Source: Ruminococcus sp. JC304 (lineage in GTDB: Bacteria; Bacillota; Clostridia; Lachnospirales; Lachnospiraceae). From it: a DNA stretch of 64,000 bases. The position numbers and the translations under genes were made by a program. Under the pieces are notes generated by a model that saw only the letters and a program-made list of their open reading frames with translations, was not told where the DNA came from and made no database searches. Positions 8,102 to 17,594 of the stretch are shown piece by piece (position 1 is the first letter of the stretch; each line of letters starts with the position of its first letter). Location: contig HE978651.1 in the NCBI GenBank assembly GCA_000285855.2, positions 2,729,489-2,793,488 on the forward strand, in the 5' to 3' direction.

Positions 8102-8734
8102 ATGAACGCAACAACTACAACAACAAACGTAGCAAAAAAGAGTAACACTCTTTACATGGTAGAACTGGCTATGATGATTGCCATTATTCTGCTCATGTCC
8201 TTTACCCCGCTGGGTTACCTTCGTACTCCCGGCTTATCCATCACTCTTCTCACCATCCCGGTAGCTGTAGGTGCCATTATTCTTGGACCGAAGGGCGGAG
8301 CTGTATGTGGATTTACTTTCGGTGCAACCAGCTTCTATATGGCTGTTACAGGAAGTTCTGCTTTCGCAGCTGCACTTTTTAATATCAGCCCGGCAGCAAC
8401 CTTTATTGTATGTATCGTGGCACGTGTACTGGAAGGATGGATCACTGGACTTATTTTTGCAGCATTACATAAATCACCGGCGAAGAAATTTTCCTATTAC
8501 ATTGCTTCACTGGCATGTCCGTTACTGAATACCTTCTTCTTCATGGGCTTTTTATGTCTCTTCTTCTACAACACTGATTATATTCAGGGTATTGTTTCCA
8601 CCCTTGGTGTAAGTAATCCGATTGTCTTTGTGGCAGCCTTTGTAGGAGTTCAGGGACTGATTGAGGCAGGTTTCTGCTTTGTAGTGGGAAGTATTGTTTC
8701 CAAGGCACTTTCTGTAGCACTGAAACGTGCATAA
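8102..8734 (+). CDS. ECF transporter S component (vitamin-binding membrane protein)
   Basis: The 210-aa protein has about six membrane segments. The motif LLTIPVAVGAIILGPKGGAVCGFTFG is typical of ECF S components that capture vitamins and share a common energising module encoded elsewhere. The general pattern is closest to the pantothenate/folate-like groups, but I cannot fix the vitamin. The start follows AAAGGAGAA. The gene ends at a hairpin terminator, and the next gene encodes a DmpA-type aminopeptidase in the same direction. Confidence 0.82.
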   Translation: MNATTTTTNVAKKSNTLYMVELAMMIAIILLMSFTPLGYLRTPGLSITLLTIPVAVGAIILGPKGGAVCGFTFGATSFYMAVTGSSAFAAALFNISPAATFIVCIVARVLEGWITGLIFAALHKSPAKKFSYYIASLACPLLNTFFFMGFLCLFFYNTDYIQGIVSTLGVSNPIVFVAAFVGVQGLIEAGFCFVVGSIVSKALSVALKRA

Positions 8735-8748
8735 TATTTAATAAAAAG

Positions 8749-8785
8749 TCCCTGATTACATTGTCACTGTAGTCAGGGATTTTTT
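8749..8785 (+). terminator. Terminator after the ECF S component
   Basis: TCCCTGATTACA (8749-8760) pairs with TGTAGTCAGGGA (8768-8779) with one G-U pair. It is followed by TTTTTT. Confidence 0.85.
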
Positions 8786-8802
8786 ATCAGAGGGAGATTT
8801 TT

Positions 8803-9768
8803 ATGTCATTACTAAAAGAGATTTCTATTACAGAGTTTACAAATTTACGCATCGGTCATGCCTCGAATCATGACGGGCAGACCGGTGTAACTGTTCTTTA
8901 CTTTCCACAGGGAGCAAAGGTGGGATGTGATATCAGCGGCGGTGGTCCTGCCTCCAGGGAAACACCTCTCACCTCTCCTGTCACCGCCGACAATCCCATC
9001 AACGCTATTGTATTATCCGGCGGATCTGCCTATGGACTGGCTGCCGCTGACGGTGTGATGAACTATCTGGAATCACAGAATATAGGTTATAACACCGGTG
9101 CAGCGCTGGTTCCCCTTGTGTGTCAATCCTGTATCTATGATCTTTCCTACGGAAACCCTAAAGTACGCCCAACTGCAAAAATGGGCGAGGAAGCCTGCCG
9201 TCAGGCATTTTCCGGAACAGATGCCAGAACCGGAAATATCGGTGCAGGTACCGGTGCAACTGTGGGAAAACTCTACGGCATGAAACAATCCATGAAATCC
9301 GGGCTTGGGATTGCCGCTGTATCTGCCGGTGATTTCCAGATGGCTGCAGTGGTAATTGTCAATGCAATAGGGGATATTTTTAATCCGAAAAATGGCCAGA
9401 AAATTGCCGGACTAAAAACACCTGACAGAAAAGACTTTCTGGACAGTGTCCAGGAATTATACCGTTTTATGACACCTCACGATCAGTTTACCGGCAACAC
9501 CACCATCGGGGCAGTGATCACCAATGGGGCATTTTCAAAAGCTGAGCTGAACAAAATTGCCTCTATGACCCGCTGTGCCTATGCCAGATGCATCAATCCT
9601 GTAGCAACTATGGCAGATGGCGATTCCATCTATGCAGCAAGCATTGGCGATGTCCCTGTGGATATTAACATGGCAGGAACTCTTGCCGCAGAAGTTATGG
9701 CTCAGGCTATCCAGAATGCCATCCATACCTCTCAGATTCCGGATGAAGAATTTCTGAAATATGTATAG
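8803..9768 (+). CDS. P1-family (DmpA/S58-type) aminopeptidase
   Basis: The 321-aa protein belongs to the self-cleaving P1/S58 family (L-aminopeptidase D-Ala-esterase/amidase, beta-peptidyl aminopeptidase). Visible features are GHASNHDGQTGVTVLYF near the start, LSGGSAYGLAAADGVM (about residues 70-85) and the GNTTIGAVITNGAFSK segment (about residues 230-245). In the last segment a Thr after GN is the expected autocleavage nucleophile. It likely acts in the cytoplasm on small peptides or amides; the substrate is unknown. The ATG at 8803 is just downstream of AGAGGGAGA. It is separated from the ECF gene by a terminator. Confidence 0.88.
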   Translation: MSLLKEISITEFTNLRIGHASNHDGQTGVTVLYFPQGAKVGCDISGGGPASRETPLTSPVTADNPINAIVLSGGSAYGLAAADGVMNYLESQNIGYNTGAALVPLVCQSCIYDLSYGNPKVRPTAKMGEEACRQAFSGTDARTGNIGAGTGATVGKLYGMKQSMKSGLGIAAVSAGDFQMAAVVIVNAIGDIFNPKNGQKIAGLKTPDRKDFLDSVQELYRFMTPHDQFTGNTTIGAVITNGAFSKAELNKIASMTRCAYARCINPVATMADGDSIYAASIGDVPVDINMAGTLAAEVMAQAIQNAIHTSQIPDEEFLKYV

Positions 9769-9781
9769 CAATCCACTATAA

Positions 9782-9814
9782 AAGCGCAGAGATTATACTT
9801 TTTTCTCTGCGCTT
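9782..9814. terminator. Bidirectional terminator between the aminopeptidase and dinB
   Basis: AAGCGCAGAGA (9782-9792) pairs with TCTCTGCGCTT (9804-9814). It sits between convergent genes. The loop contains a T-run and A/T-rich flanks are present. Confidence 0.8.
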
Positions 9815-9820
9815 CTATTA

Positions 9821-11074
9821 TTATTCTTTCCTGTCTTCATTTTTCATTTGTGCTTTTGCCTTTCGCCCGATCCGTGCACTGCTGTTCATAATACTGGCTC
9901 GGGTAATCTTATCATTTCCAAATTTCATACGTATCTCATCCATGGCTGCATCCAGCTTTCTGCGGCGTTCTTTTGTTTCTGTATTTTCAAACAGTGACAT
10001 CTGTTCAAAGGAACCGTCCGTAAGACCGGTCAGTGCCACACCGATCAGGCGCAGAGGCTGTCCTTTCCAGAATTCTGTAAAAAGCCTGGTCGCATTTGCA
10101 TAAATTTCATCTGTAAGATCTGTAGCATTTTCCAGCTTTGTCTGATGAGAACGGTTTCGGAAATCTAATGTCCGGAAAGTAACAGAAATACATCTACACT
10201 TCTTTCCTTTTCTGCGCATTCTGGTGGCCAAAACATCACACTGTTCCAACAAAATGGGCAACACCTGTTCTGTGGAAGTAATATCATCGTTAAAAGTAGT
10301 TTCTACACTGAAGCCCTTTGCCTCATCCGGTACTGCCTTTACAGTTGAATGATCGATGCCTCTGGCATATTGCCAGAGCTGGTGTCCCGGCTTTTCCCCC
10401 AGCCAGCACTGCACATTGGCTTCCCGTTCTCTCGCCAAATCACCGATAGTACGGATTCCCTGATTCAGAAGCTTCTGCTCGGAAGCTTTTCCCAGAAACA
10501 GCAGGTTACGAATAGGAAGGGGCCACATTTTCTCCGGAATTTCATCCGGGAACAAAGTGTGTACTCTGTCCGGCTTCTGAAAATCCGATGCCATCTTTGC
10601 CAGCAGCTTATTGGTAGAAATTCCCACATTTACTGTAAATCCCAGCTCTCTGTGAATTTTATCTTTCAGCTCATAAGCTGCAGCCACAGGATCAGGATAG
10701 ATCAGAGAAGTACCCGTCATATCCAGAAACACTTCATCAATGGAAAAGGATTCCATCACAGGTGCAAAAGAAGCACAGATGGACTTAAATGCCCGGGAAC
10801 ATTTATCGTATAATTCAAAATCACTGGGAACGATCACCAGATTGGGACATTTCCGAAGAGCCATGGCTACGGGCTCGCCGGTCTGGATCCCGTATTTTTT
10901 TGCAGGGATAGATTTGGCAACCACGATACCTGTCCGTTTCTTTGGATTTCCTCCTACGCAGGAGGGAATTTCCCTGAGATCCGGCAGTCCCTGGCTCACC
11001 CTTCTGGCTGATTCCCAGGAAAGAAATGCACTGTTTACATCAATATGAAAAATTAGCCGTTCCGTACTTTTCAC
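9821..11074 (-). CDS. dinB: DNA polymerase IV (Y-family, translesion)
   Basis: The 417-aa Y-family polymerase acts in error-prone lesion bypass. The catalytic motifs are present: HIDVNSAF at the N-terminus (D and carboxylates for Mg), SFSIDEVFLDMTG (about residues 108-120), and the thumb/helix-hairpin region from about residue 180. The little-finger domain runs to about residue 350. The C-terminal tail is basic. The divergent GH43 operon ends upstream, so dinB is likely monocistronic. A short 31-bp repeat lies about 40 bp before its start codon. Confidence 0.93.
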   Translation of the reverse strand: MKSTERLIFHIDVNSAFLSWESARRVSQGLPDLREIPSCVGGNPKKRTGIVVAKSIPAKKYGIQTGEPVAMALRKCPNLVIVPSDFELYDKCSRAFKSICASFAPVMESFSIDEVFLDMTGTSLIYPDPVAAAYELKDKIHRELGFTVNVGISTNKLLAKMASDFQKPDRVHTLFPDEIPEKMWPLPIRNLLFLGKASEQKLLNQGIRTIGDLAREREANVQCWLGEKPGHQLWQYARGIDHSTVKAVPDEAKGFSVETTFNDDITSTEQVLPILLEQCDVLATRMRRKGKKCRCISVTFRTLDFRNRSHQTKLENATDLTDEIYANATRLFTEFWKGQPLRLIGVALTGLTDGSFEQMSLFENTETKERRRKLDAAMDEIRMKFGNDKITRASIMNSSARIGRKAKAQMKNEDRKE

Positions 11075-11113
11075 TGTTCTGCCTCCTCTGCTCCTGCCGC
11101 TTAATCATAAGTC

Positions 11114-11144
11114 AAGCGGATATTTGCAATCCGCTTCGCTACTT
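11114..11144 (-). repeat. 31-bp hairpin repeat, copy A (upstream of dinB)
   Basis: The sequence carries AGCGGAT and ATCCGCT as a hairpin followed by TCGCTACTT (plus-strand view). A copy with 28 of 31 identical bases is at 48310-48340. Both lie about 40 bp before the start codon of a minus-strand gene and in the same orientation. No function is known. The remaining part of 11075-11207 has no gene. Confidence 0.6.
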
Positions 11145-11207
11145 ACTTTTATCTTAACACAAACGCAAAGGCAGAACAACCAATTGCCGGAATCATCAGA
11201 ATGATTA

Positions 11208-12776
11208 TTACTTTACCGTAAATCTGCAAAACTGCGCACAGCCTGTACTCTGTTTCTGTTCAGAGTGTACATACATTCCCACTGTACAGCCGGTAAAACC
11301 GCCTGCCGCTTCTGTACACATATGGCTGATATCCACCTCCCTGATTATACATTGCGATTTTTCTTCCGTCTCAGGCCGAATCAGCCATACCTGTGCCAGG
11401 CTTTGGTCTACGCTCAATCTCAGGGTCTGCATACCTCTTTTCTCTGTTTTCTTTTCTGCAAGTATTTTCTCTGTTCCATTGATACATACTGTGACATAGA
11501 TATAGCCGTCTGCCCCCACTTCTCCATATTCTGCCAGAAGATAATTCTGAGAATTCTGAAGATAGGCAATTCCGGCTCTGTCACCTTTTTCTCCTGCTTT
11601 TAACAAAAACTCCGTCTCTGCCTGAAATCTATGGTGCTTTTGTCTCACCGCAACATACGAAGGACTCCCATTATCCCCAATTGCCACAGCTTTTGCAGGA
11701 AGTTTTAAACATTCTTCCTGTTCATCTATTGTATAAGCATTCGGCTGGGGATTTCTGAGCATCATAAAATCCAGTGGAAGCTTTTTATCTGTCATATTTT
11801 TGAAACTGTAATTTCTGACTTCATTCAGTTCTCCGGGCATAGAGTTATCCTTCTCACCAGGCAGACAGATTTCCTTTTCCAGCATTCCTACTCCCGGGTT
11901 TACCACCGGCCAGTCATCCTCCCACTCTACCTTTGCCAGAAAAGTCTCTCTTCCCAGAAATGTCTTTCCGTCCACAGGTCTGCAGCCCAGAACAACCATA
12001 AACCAGTTTCCCTGTTCATCCTCAGTCAGATCGCAATGTCCTACACAGGTAATCTCCGCATTTTTTCCCAAATGTCTGTGCGTCAGGATCGGATTTGTCC
12101 CTGCATATTCATAGGGACCAAAAATATTTTTACTCCTGGCCACCATTTCACTGTGATGCTCCGCTGTTCCACCTTCTGCATGAAAAATATAGTAATAACC
12201 ATTTCTTTTATAAAGATGAGGACCCTCCGGCCAGATTGCATTTCTCTGGAATCCATATAAAACAGGATGCGCCTCCCCTTCCAGCCTGAAAGTCTGTAAA
12301 TCCAGCTTCTGTATCCATATTTCGCAATCACCATTGTACCTGCCGCCACGGGAATTTTCTCTCTGCCCGATATAATAACAGGTTCCATCCTCATCAAAGA
12401 ATAAGCTAGGGTCGATTCCCCTGGCATTTTCCAAAAAATGAGGTTCTGACCATGGACCCTGGGGATTTTTTGCAGTTACTATAAAATTTCCACCGCCAGA
12501 TACATTGGTAGTGATCAGATAAAAAGTTCCCTCATGCCACCGAAGTGTAGGAGCATAAATCCCCTCATTATGTTCACAGCCCTGTAAGGGTAGCTGGCTC
12601 TCCCGTGTCAATATATTGCCGATCTGCTCCCATTGTGCCAGATTTCTGCTGCGAAATACAGGAATTCCCGGAAAATATGCAAAAGTAGATGTAACCAGAT
12701 AAAACCACTCTCCTACCCTGCATATGGACGGATCCGGATAAAAGCCACTTAAAATCGGATTTTTACAAGTTATCAT
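11208..12776 (-). CDS. Glycoside hydrolase family 43 (beta-xylosidase/alpha-L-arabinofuranosidase type)
   Basis: The 522-aa protein has a five-bladed GH43 catalytic domain (about residues 1-320) and a C-terminal beta-sandwich like that of GH43 xylosidases. Expected catalytic residues are visible: general base D15 (GFYPDPSIC), modulating D122 (GIDPSLFF), and general acid E184 (WPEGPHLY). No signal peptide, so it acts in the cytoplasm on imported xylo- or arabino-oligosaccharides. It is the last gene of the operon with the MalFG-type importer, GH3 and deacetylase. The subfamily is 11/12-like by feel only. Confidence 0.9.
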   Translation of the reverse strand: MITCKNPILSGFYPDPSICRVGEWFYLVTSTFAYFPGIPVFRSRNLAQWEQIGNILTRESQLPLQGCEHNEGIYAPTLRWHEGTFYLITTNVSGGGNFIVTAKNPQGPWSEPHFLENARGIDPSLFFDEDGTCYYIGQRENSRGGRYNGDCEIWIQKLDLQTFRLEGEAHPVLYGFQRNAIWPEGPHLYKRNGYYYIFHAEGGTAEHHSEMVARSKNIFGPYEYAGTNPILTHRHLGKNAEITCVGHCDLTEDEQGNWFMVVLGCRPVDGKTFLGRETFLAKVEWEDDWPVVNPGVGMLEKEICLPGEKDNSMPGELNEVRNYSFKNMTDKKLPLDFMMLRNPQPNAYTIDEQEECLKLPAKAVAIGDNGSPSYVAVRQKHHRFQAETEFLLKAGEKGDRAGIAYLQNSQNYLLAEYGEVGADGYIYVTVCINGTEKILAEKKTEKRGMQTLRLSVDQSLAQVWLIRPETEEKSQCIIREVDISHMCTEAAGGFTGCTVGMYVHSEQKQSTGCAQFCRFTVK

Positions 12777-12862
12777 TGATCATTTCCTCCCGTAAATCAA
12801 ATATGAAGTCTGTAAACTCTCTTATATGCTTTTCAGCAAACCCTATATCAGTGAATGCCAGA

Positions 12863-13633
12863 TTATAAGATCTGGCACTCTCCATTTATTTTACAATATA
12901 TTTTTATTTTTGATAAATTTTCTACATAGGTACATTCTGCATTGAATATCAGGTTTCTGGCTGCATTCATATAATTCACATAATCTATATTAGTGGTATA
13001 CCACACATTCTCATGGTCTGAAATCTTTCTGCAGAAGCTTTCCATTTGCTCCCATGTCTGTTCCCGGTCAAACTCAAAGCTGTGTCCCCATACATAGAGA
13101 AGAGGAAGCTTCTGATAATCCGGTTTGTGCAAAAACTTTTCTGCAATTCCCCTGAATGCATCATTGTGATGACAGGACGGAGTCCACCTCATAAAATCCT
13201 CCGGAATACGGAAATTTCCTGTAGACTCCACGGTCCTGCTGTATGCAAACCCAAGATTCTTCAGAGTATGAATGACCCTTTCGTCATATTCTCCAAATGC
13301 ATAAGAACATCCCCTGATAATCCTTCCCGTTTCTCTCTCCAGACTGCATCTGTCCTGATAAAATTCCTGAACCAGCCTTTCCTGCGAAAGATGTGTGGGA
13401 TACTCATGTGCAACACCATGGCAGGCAATTTCATGTCCCTGATATAAGCTTTTCAGTTCTTGTGTTTTTATAAATCCCTCTGTATCCAAAGTCCCTGAGT
13501 TCAGATGAAATGTTGCTTTCAGATTATATTTATTAAAAATATCAACCAGTCTTCTATCAAAAATCTGGCCATCATCATAACTGAATGTAACTGCCCGGTC
13601 TTTCCACTGCGGATAAAACAATTCAAATTTCAT
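12863..13633 (-). CDS. Polysaccharide deacetylase (CE4/NodB-fold) family protein
   Basis: The 256-aa protein has the NodB-fold metal site. The VTFSYDDGQ motif gives D20 and D21, and the HEIACHGVAHE motif gives H72 and H76. The family removes acetyl groups from carbohydrates; here acetylated xylan or xylo-oligosaccharides are a likely substrate from context. No signal peptide or anchor is visible, so the location is cytoplasmic. It starts 4 bp after the GH3 stop codon, which means tight operon coupling. A TGCCAGAT/ATCTGGCA hairpin at 12856-12877 overlaps its stop codon. Confidence 0.85.
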   Translation of the reverse strand: MKFELFYPQWKDRAVTFSYDDGQIFDRRLVDIFNKYNLKATFHLNSGTLDTEGFIKTQELKSLYQGHEIACHGVAHEYPTHLSQERLVQEFYQDRCSLERETGRIIRGCSYAFGEYDERVIHTLKNLGFAYSRTVESTGNFRIPEDFMRWTPSCHHNDAFRGIAEKFLHKPDYQKLPLLYVWGHSFEFDREQTWEQMESFCRKISDHENVWYTTNIDYVNYMNAARNLIFNAECTYVENLSKIKIYCKINGECQIL

Positions 13634-13637
13634 AAGC

Positions 13638-15737
13638 TCAGTCTTCTTTCTCCCAGATTATCTTTACAGGTGCTGTTCCGGTAAGCTCTATACTTCTTTC
13701 ATCCGGCTGGCTACAGCCTGCAAAAATCTCATATTTCCTGCCATCCTCTACACGTTTTCCATTTTCATCTACCACTGTAAATGCCTTTTCCCAGACAGGA
13801 ACCATAACTTTTCTGCGTTCTCCTGCTTTTACAAAAATTCTCTGGAATCCTCCCAGTGCAGGATTTGGAATTGCATTTTTACTGTCAAGATTTTTTACAT
13901 AAACCTGAACAACTTCCTCAGTATCTGCATTACCCTTATTATATACTTCTGCCTCTACTGTTATCTGCCGTCCGCACTGTCTTACCTCTGCATTTTCTAC
14001 TTTTACATTACTGTAGGTAAGTCCATATCCAAAGGGGAACTGTGCTTTTCCTTCCATATAACGATAGGTTCTGCCTTTCATGGAATAATCTGTAAATTCC
14101 GGAAGTTCTTCAAGGCTCTCGTAAAAGGTAACCGGAAGTTTGCCGGATGGGGAGTTTTCCCCAAACAGAATTTTTGCTGCCGCTTTTCCACCCTGGCTTC
14201 CCGGATACCACAGAACCATAACTGCATCAAATTTCTCTGCTGCATAGCTCATGTCAATATCACTTCCTGCCATCAGACAGAGAACCACCGGTTTTCCGGA
14301 ACCAGCCATTGCTTCCATTAAATCAATCTGGGACTGAGGCAGCTTCAGGCTCTCTTTGTCTCCGGATGCATAGCTGTTTCCGGTATCTCCTTCTTCACCT
14401 TCCAGTGTCTCATCCAGACCTACACAAAGAATCACCACATCACTGTTTTCTGCAACGATCTTAGCTTCCGCAAGACGATCTCTGCTGAATGCCAGAGGTT
14501 CTGTCCTGTCTCTAAACAACTCGCTTCCTACAGAACTAAGAATTCTCACATCCTCACCTACATAATCCTGGATTCCCTCCTGGATTGTAATATATCTGGA
14601 TGCAGTTCCATGGTAGTTTCCAATCAAAGCCTTTCTGCTGTCTGCATTAGGTCCCACAATTCCGATTGTTTTGATATTCTCTTTTTTTAATGGAAGAATT
14701 CCATTATTCTTCAAAAGTACAAAGCTCTTCGCTGCTGCTTTCTCTGCTGCTGCCAGATGTTCTGCTGATTCTACTTCCATATAGGAAATATCATCATATT
14801 CACTGCCATCAAATAACCCAAGAAGATATCTGGTAGTAAAAAGTCTTACTGCTGATTCTGTAATTCTTTCCTCTGTGACAAGCCCCTTTTCATATGCTTT
14901 CATAATATGAAGATATGTATTTCCACAGTTCAGATCGCAGCCATTATTAATGGCAAGTGCTGCTGACTCATAAGCCGTATTAGTCACCATATGATGTTCA
15001 TGGAAATCTCTGATCGCCCAGCAGTCTGATACAAAATGTCCCTGGAACTTCCAGTCATCTCTCAGTTTTTTCTGCAGAGCAGGGCTTCCACAGCAGGGTT
15101 CTCCATTTGTGCGGTTATATGCTCCCATAACTGCCTCTACATCAGCCTCCTCTACCAGGCTTTCAAATGCAGGCAGATAAGTTTCCTCCATATCTTTTGC
15201 AGATGCCTTTGCATCAAACTCATGTCTGATCGCTTCCGGTCCGGAATGCACTGCAAAATGCTTTGCACATGCCGCAGCTTTCATAGTTTCTCCATTACCC
15301 TGAAGAGCTTTTACAAAAGCTACTCCAAGCTCTTTGGTCAGATACGGATCTTCCCCGTAAGTTTCATGGCCTCTGCCCCATCTCGGATCACGGAAAATAT
15401 TTACGTTGGGAGACCAGAATGTCAGTCCTTTATAGATATCTCTGTCTTCTTCACTGGAATATGCATTGTATTTTGCACGTCCTTCTGTTGCTACAATATC
15501 TGCCATCTCAGCTACGCAATCTCTGTCAAATGTAGCAGCCATGCCAATTGCCTGCGGAAATACAGTTGCCTGTCCTGCCCTGGCTACCCCGTGAAGTCCT
15601 TCATTCCACCAATTATAAGCCGGGACACCAAGTCTCTTTATAGCCGGCGCATCATATTTTAACTGACTGGCTTTTTCTTCCAATGTCATTTTGGATACCA
15701 GTTCCTGCGCTTTCTTTCTTGCCTCGTCTCTGTTCAT
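13638..15737 (-). CDS. Glycoside hydrolase family 3 (beta-xylosidase/beta-glucosidase type)
   Basis: The 699-aa protein has the GH3 N-terminal barrel, the alpha/beta sandwich and a C-terminal fibronectin-type III-like domain. The catalytic nucleophile is D238 (HFVSDCWAI). Other markers are EGLHGVAR, WGRGHETYGEDPYL and KHFAVHSGPE. No signal peptide is present, so it acts in the cytoplasm, releasing terminal sugars from imported oligosaccharides. Beta-xylosidase is the likely activity because GH43 and deacetylase are in the same operon. The start follows AGGAGG (GCCTCCT on the plus strand). Confidence 0.92.
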   Translation of the reverse strand: MNRDEARKKAQELVSKMTLEEKASQLKYDAPAIKRLGVPAYNWWNEGLHGVARAGQATVFPQAIGMAATFDRDCVAEMADIVATEGRAKYNAYSSEEDRDIYKGLTFWSPNVNIFRDPRWGRGHETYGEDPYLTKELGVAFVKALQGNGETMKAAACAKHFAVHSGPEAIRHEFDAKASAKDMEETYLPAFESLVEEADVEAVMGAYNRTNGEPCCGSPALQKKLRDDWKFQGHFVSDCWAIRDFHEHHMVTNTAYESAALAINNGCDLNCGNTYLHIMKAYEKGLVTEERITESAVRLFTTRYLLGLFDGSEYDDISYMEVESAEHLAAAEKAAAKSFVLLKNNGILPLKKENIKTIGIVGPNADSRKALIGNYHGTASRYITIQEGIQDYVGEDVRILSSVGSELFRDRTEPLAFSRDRLAEAKIVAENSDVVILCVGLDETLEGEEGDTGNSYASGDKESLKLPQSQIDLMEAMAGSGKPVVLCLMAGSDIDMSYAAEKFDAVMVLWYPGSQGGKAAAKILFGENSPSGKLPVTFYESLEELPEFTDYSMKGRTYRYMEGKAQFPFGYGLTYSNVKVENAEVRQCGRQITVEAEVYNKGNADTEEVVQVYVKNLDSKNAIPNPALGGFQRIFVKAGERRKVMVPVWEKAFTVVDENGKRVEDGRKYEIFAGCSQPDERSIELTGTAPVKIIWEKED

Positions 15738-15769
15738 ACAAGCCTCCTTTTACACATTCCTTTCATACA

Positions 15770-16615
15770 TCATCCTTTTACAGCACCTGTAGTCAGACCT
15801 TCTACGATTTGATTACTGAACAGGCAGTATACAATAACGGTAGGTGCGATTGCGATAATGATCGCCGCGAACATCTGTACATAGTTGGTAGCATATGGTC
15901 CTACGAAATATGTAAGTGTTACAGGCAGTGTTTTCTTTACCGGGTCTGAGATAAATACCATAGCCAGCAACAGTTCATTCCAGTTACCAACAAATGTCAT
16001 AAGACCGGAAACAAAGAATCCTGTTCTGCAAAGTGGAAGTGCGATTCTGAAAAAACATCCGTAAATTCCACATCCGTCAATGGCTGCTGCCTCAAACAAC
16101 TCTCCAGGCATAGATTTGAAAAATCCTGTCAAAAGGAAAATAGTCATTGGAAGCGAAAAAGTAATGTATGGGATCATCAGACCTACTCTTGAATTAGTCA
16201 ATCCCAGCCCTGCAAAACGCACGAACAGCGGAATCAGGATACAATGTACCGGAACCATCATTCCGATCAGGAAAAATGTGTGAGCTGCTTCTGATAATTT
16301 CCAGCGCATTCTCGCAATGGCAAATGCTGCCATGGCTCCGAAAAACAAACTAACCAACAGTGTAACACCACAGACCAGTACTGAGTTTACAAGCGCAGTT
16401 CCAAGCTTACCCATTGTCCATGCCTGCTGATAATTTTCCCAGTGGAATACTTCAGGCAAAGCAAATGGCGCTGCCATTACACCTGCATTATCCTTTAACG
16501 AAACACTTAACATCCACAAAAGCGGAGCCACATAAATCACAGCAAGTATAATAAGAAATAGATATAGAATTACTGTAACAGGCTTTACCGGTTTTTTTGA
16601 TTTCTTTGTCTGCAT
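15770..16615 (-). CDS. Carbohydrate ABC transporter permease (MalG type)
   Basis: The 281-aa integral membrane protein has six predicted segments. The conserved EAAAIDGCGIYGCFFRIALPL motif, which contacts the ATPase, is at about residues 180-200. It pairs with the MalF-type permease encoded just upstream. No ATPase gene is in the operon, so a shared MsmK-type ATPase from elsewhere would power it. That is common in this group. Confidence 0.93.
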   Translation of the reverse strand: MQTKKSKKPVKPVTVILYLFLIILAVIYVAPLLWMLSVSLKDNAGVMAAPFALPEVFHWENYQQAWTMGKLGTALVNSVLVCGVTLLVSLFFGAMAAFAIARMRWKLSEAAHTFFLIGMMVPVHCILIPLFVRFAGLGLTNSRVGLMIPYITFSLPMTIFLLTGFFKSMPGELFEAAAIDGCGIYGCFFRIALPLCRTGFFVSGLMTFVGNWNELLLAMVFISDPVKKTLPVTLTYFVGPYATNYVQMFAAIIIAIAPTVIVYCLFSNQIVEGLTTGAVKG

Positions 16616-16627
16616 CTCTGATACCTC

Positions 16628-17515
16628 CTAGCCCTCGTAAGTTTCAACTTTGATTACTTTTTTGACCAACAATGTTACGATCAGGCACATAACCAGTAAG
16701 ACTACAGAAATCGCACTGGCATATCCGTATTTGAAATAATTGAAGCCTTCTGCATAAAGTTCTGTTGCAAGTACCTCGGTTCTGTGGTTTGGTCCGCCCT
16801 GTGTCATGTTATATACAAGGTCAAAGAATTTAAGTGAACCGATACAGTTCAATGAAAGTGAAGTTACCATCATTGGTTTGATCAGTGGAAGTGTAATATA
16901 ACGGAATGACTGTGTCTTTGATGCACCGTCTATATAAGAAGCTTCATATATGTCTCTGGAAATTCCTGTGATCTGAGCCATATAAAGCATCATATTCTGT
17001 CCAACATACTGCCATAAGGCAACAAACGCGATCACCCACATGGGAAGTACAATAAAACCTTTGGAATCCATCAGCCAAAGAGGGCCTTTGATTCCGAACT
17101 GTGCCAGCAGATTATTGATACCGATCTTTGGGTTAAACATAAATGCCCACAAAAGACCTAACGCTGCTGATGAAAGAACAGATGGAAGATAATAAATATT
17201 TTTGAAAAGGTTTCTGCCTTTTTTAATATTGGTAAGCATAACTGCAAGACCAAGGCCGATCACCTGCTGAGTGATGGCAGAAAAGATCATGAAAAAAATA
17301 GAGTTCTTTAACGCAATTTTAAATGTAGCATCTTTGAAAAATAACTTTTTATAGTTTGCCAATCCGCTAAATTTAGGCGGTGTCAGTGCCGCGTAATCAC
17401 ATAAAGAATAGTAGACCATCTGCACCATTGGGATAACCAGTACCAGGACAAACATGATCAGTGCCGGTGCGATAAATATGAAAATAGCCTTCTTATTACG
17501 TAAAATTTTATCCAT
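16628..17515 (-). CDS. Carbohydrate ABC transporter permease (MalF type)
   Basis: The 295-aa membrane protein has six predicted segments and the EASYIDGASKTQSFRYITLPL motif. I start at the ATG at 17515 because GGAGG is right before it; a frame extension to 17527 lacks a ribosome site. It pairs with the MalG-type permease, 12 bp downstream. The solute-binding protein gene is upstream. Confidence 0.93.
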   Translation of the reverse strand: MDKILRNKKAIFIFIAPALIMFVLVLVIPMVQMVYYSLCDYAALTPPKFSGLANYKKLFFKDATFKIALKNSIFFMIFSAITQQVIGLGLAVMLTNIKKGRNLFKNIYYLPSVLSSAALGLLWAFMFNPKIGINNLLAQFGIKGPLWLMDSKGFIVLPMWVIAFVALWQYVGQNMMLYMAQITGISRDIYEASYIDGASKTQSFRYITLPLIKPMMVTSLSLNCIGSLKFFDLVYNMTQGGPNHRTEVLATELYAEGFNYFKYGYASAISVVLLVMCLIVTLLVKKVIKVETYEG

Positions 17516-17534
17516 AATTGCCTCCATTTAAAAA

Positions 17535-17564
17535 CTGCTGCGGAACTTTTTTCTTCCGCAGCAG
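17535..17564 (-). terminator. Intercistronic hairpin between solute-binding protein and permease genes
   Basis: CTGCTGCGGAA (17535-17545) and TTCCGCAGCAG (17554-17564) form an 11-bp perfect stem around an 8-nt loop. It may partly terminate transcription or protect the upstream mRNA, raising binding-protein levels over permease. Confidence 0.6.
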
Positions 17565-17594
17565 CCATGTAAATTCTGTACTATCTATCCACAA

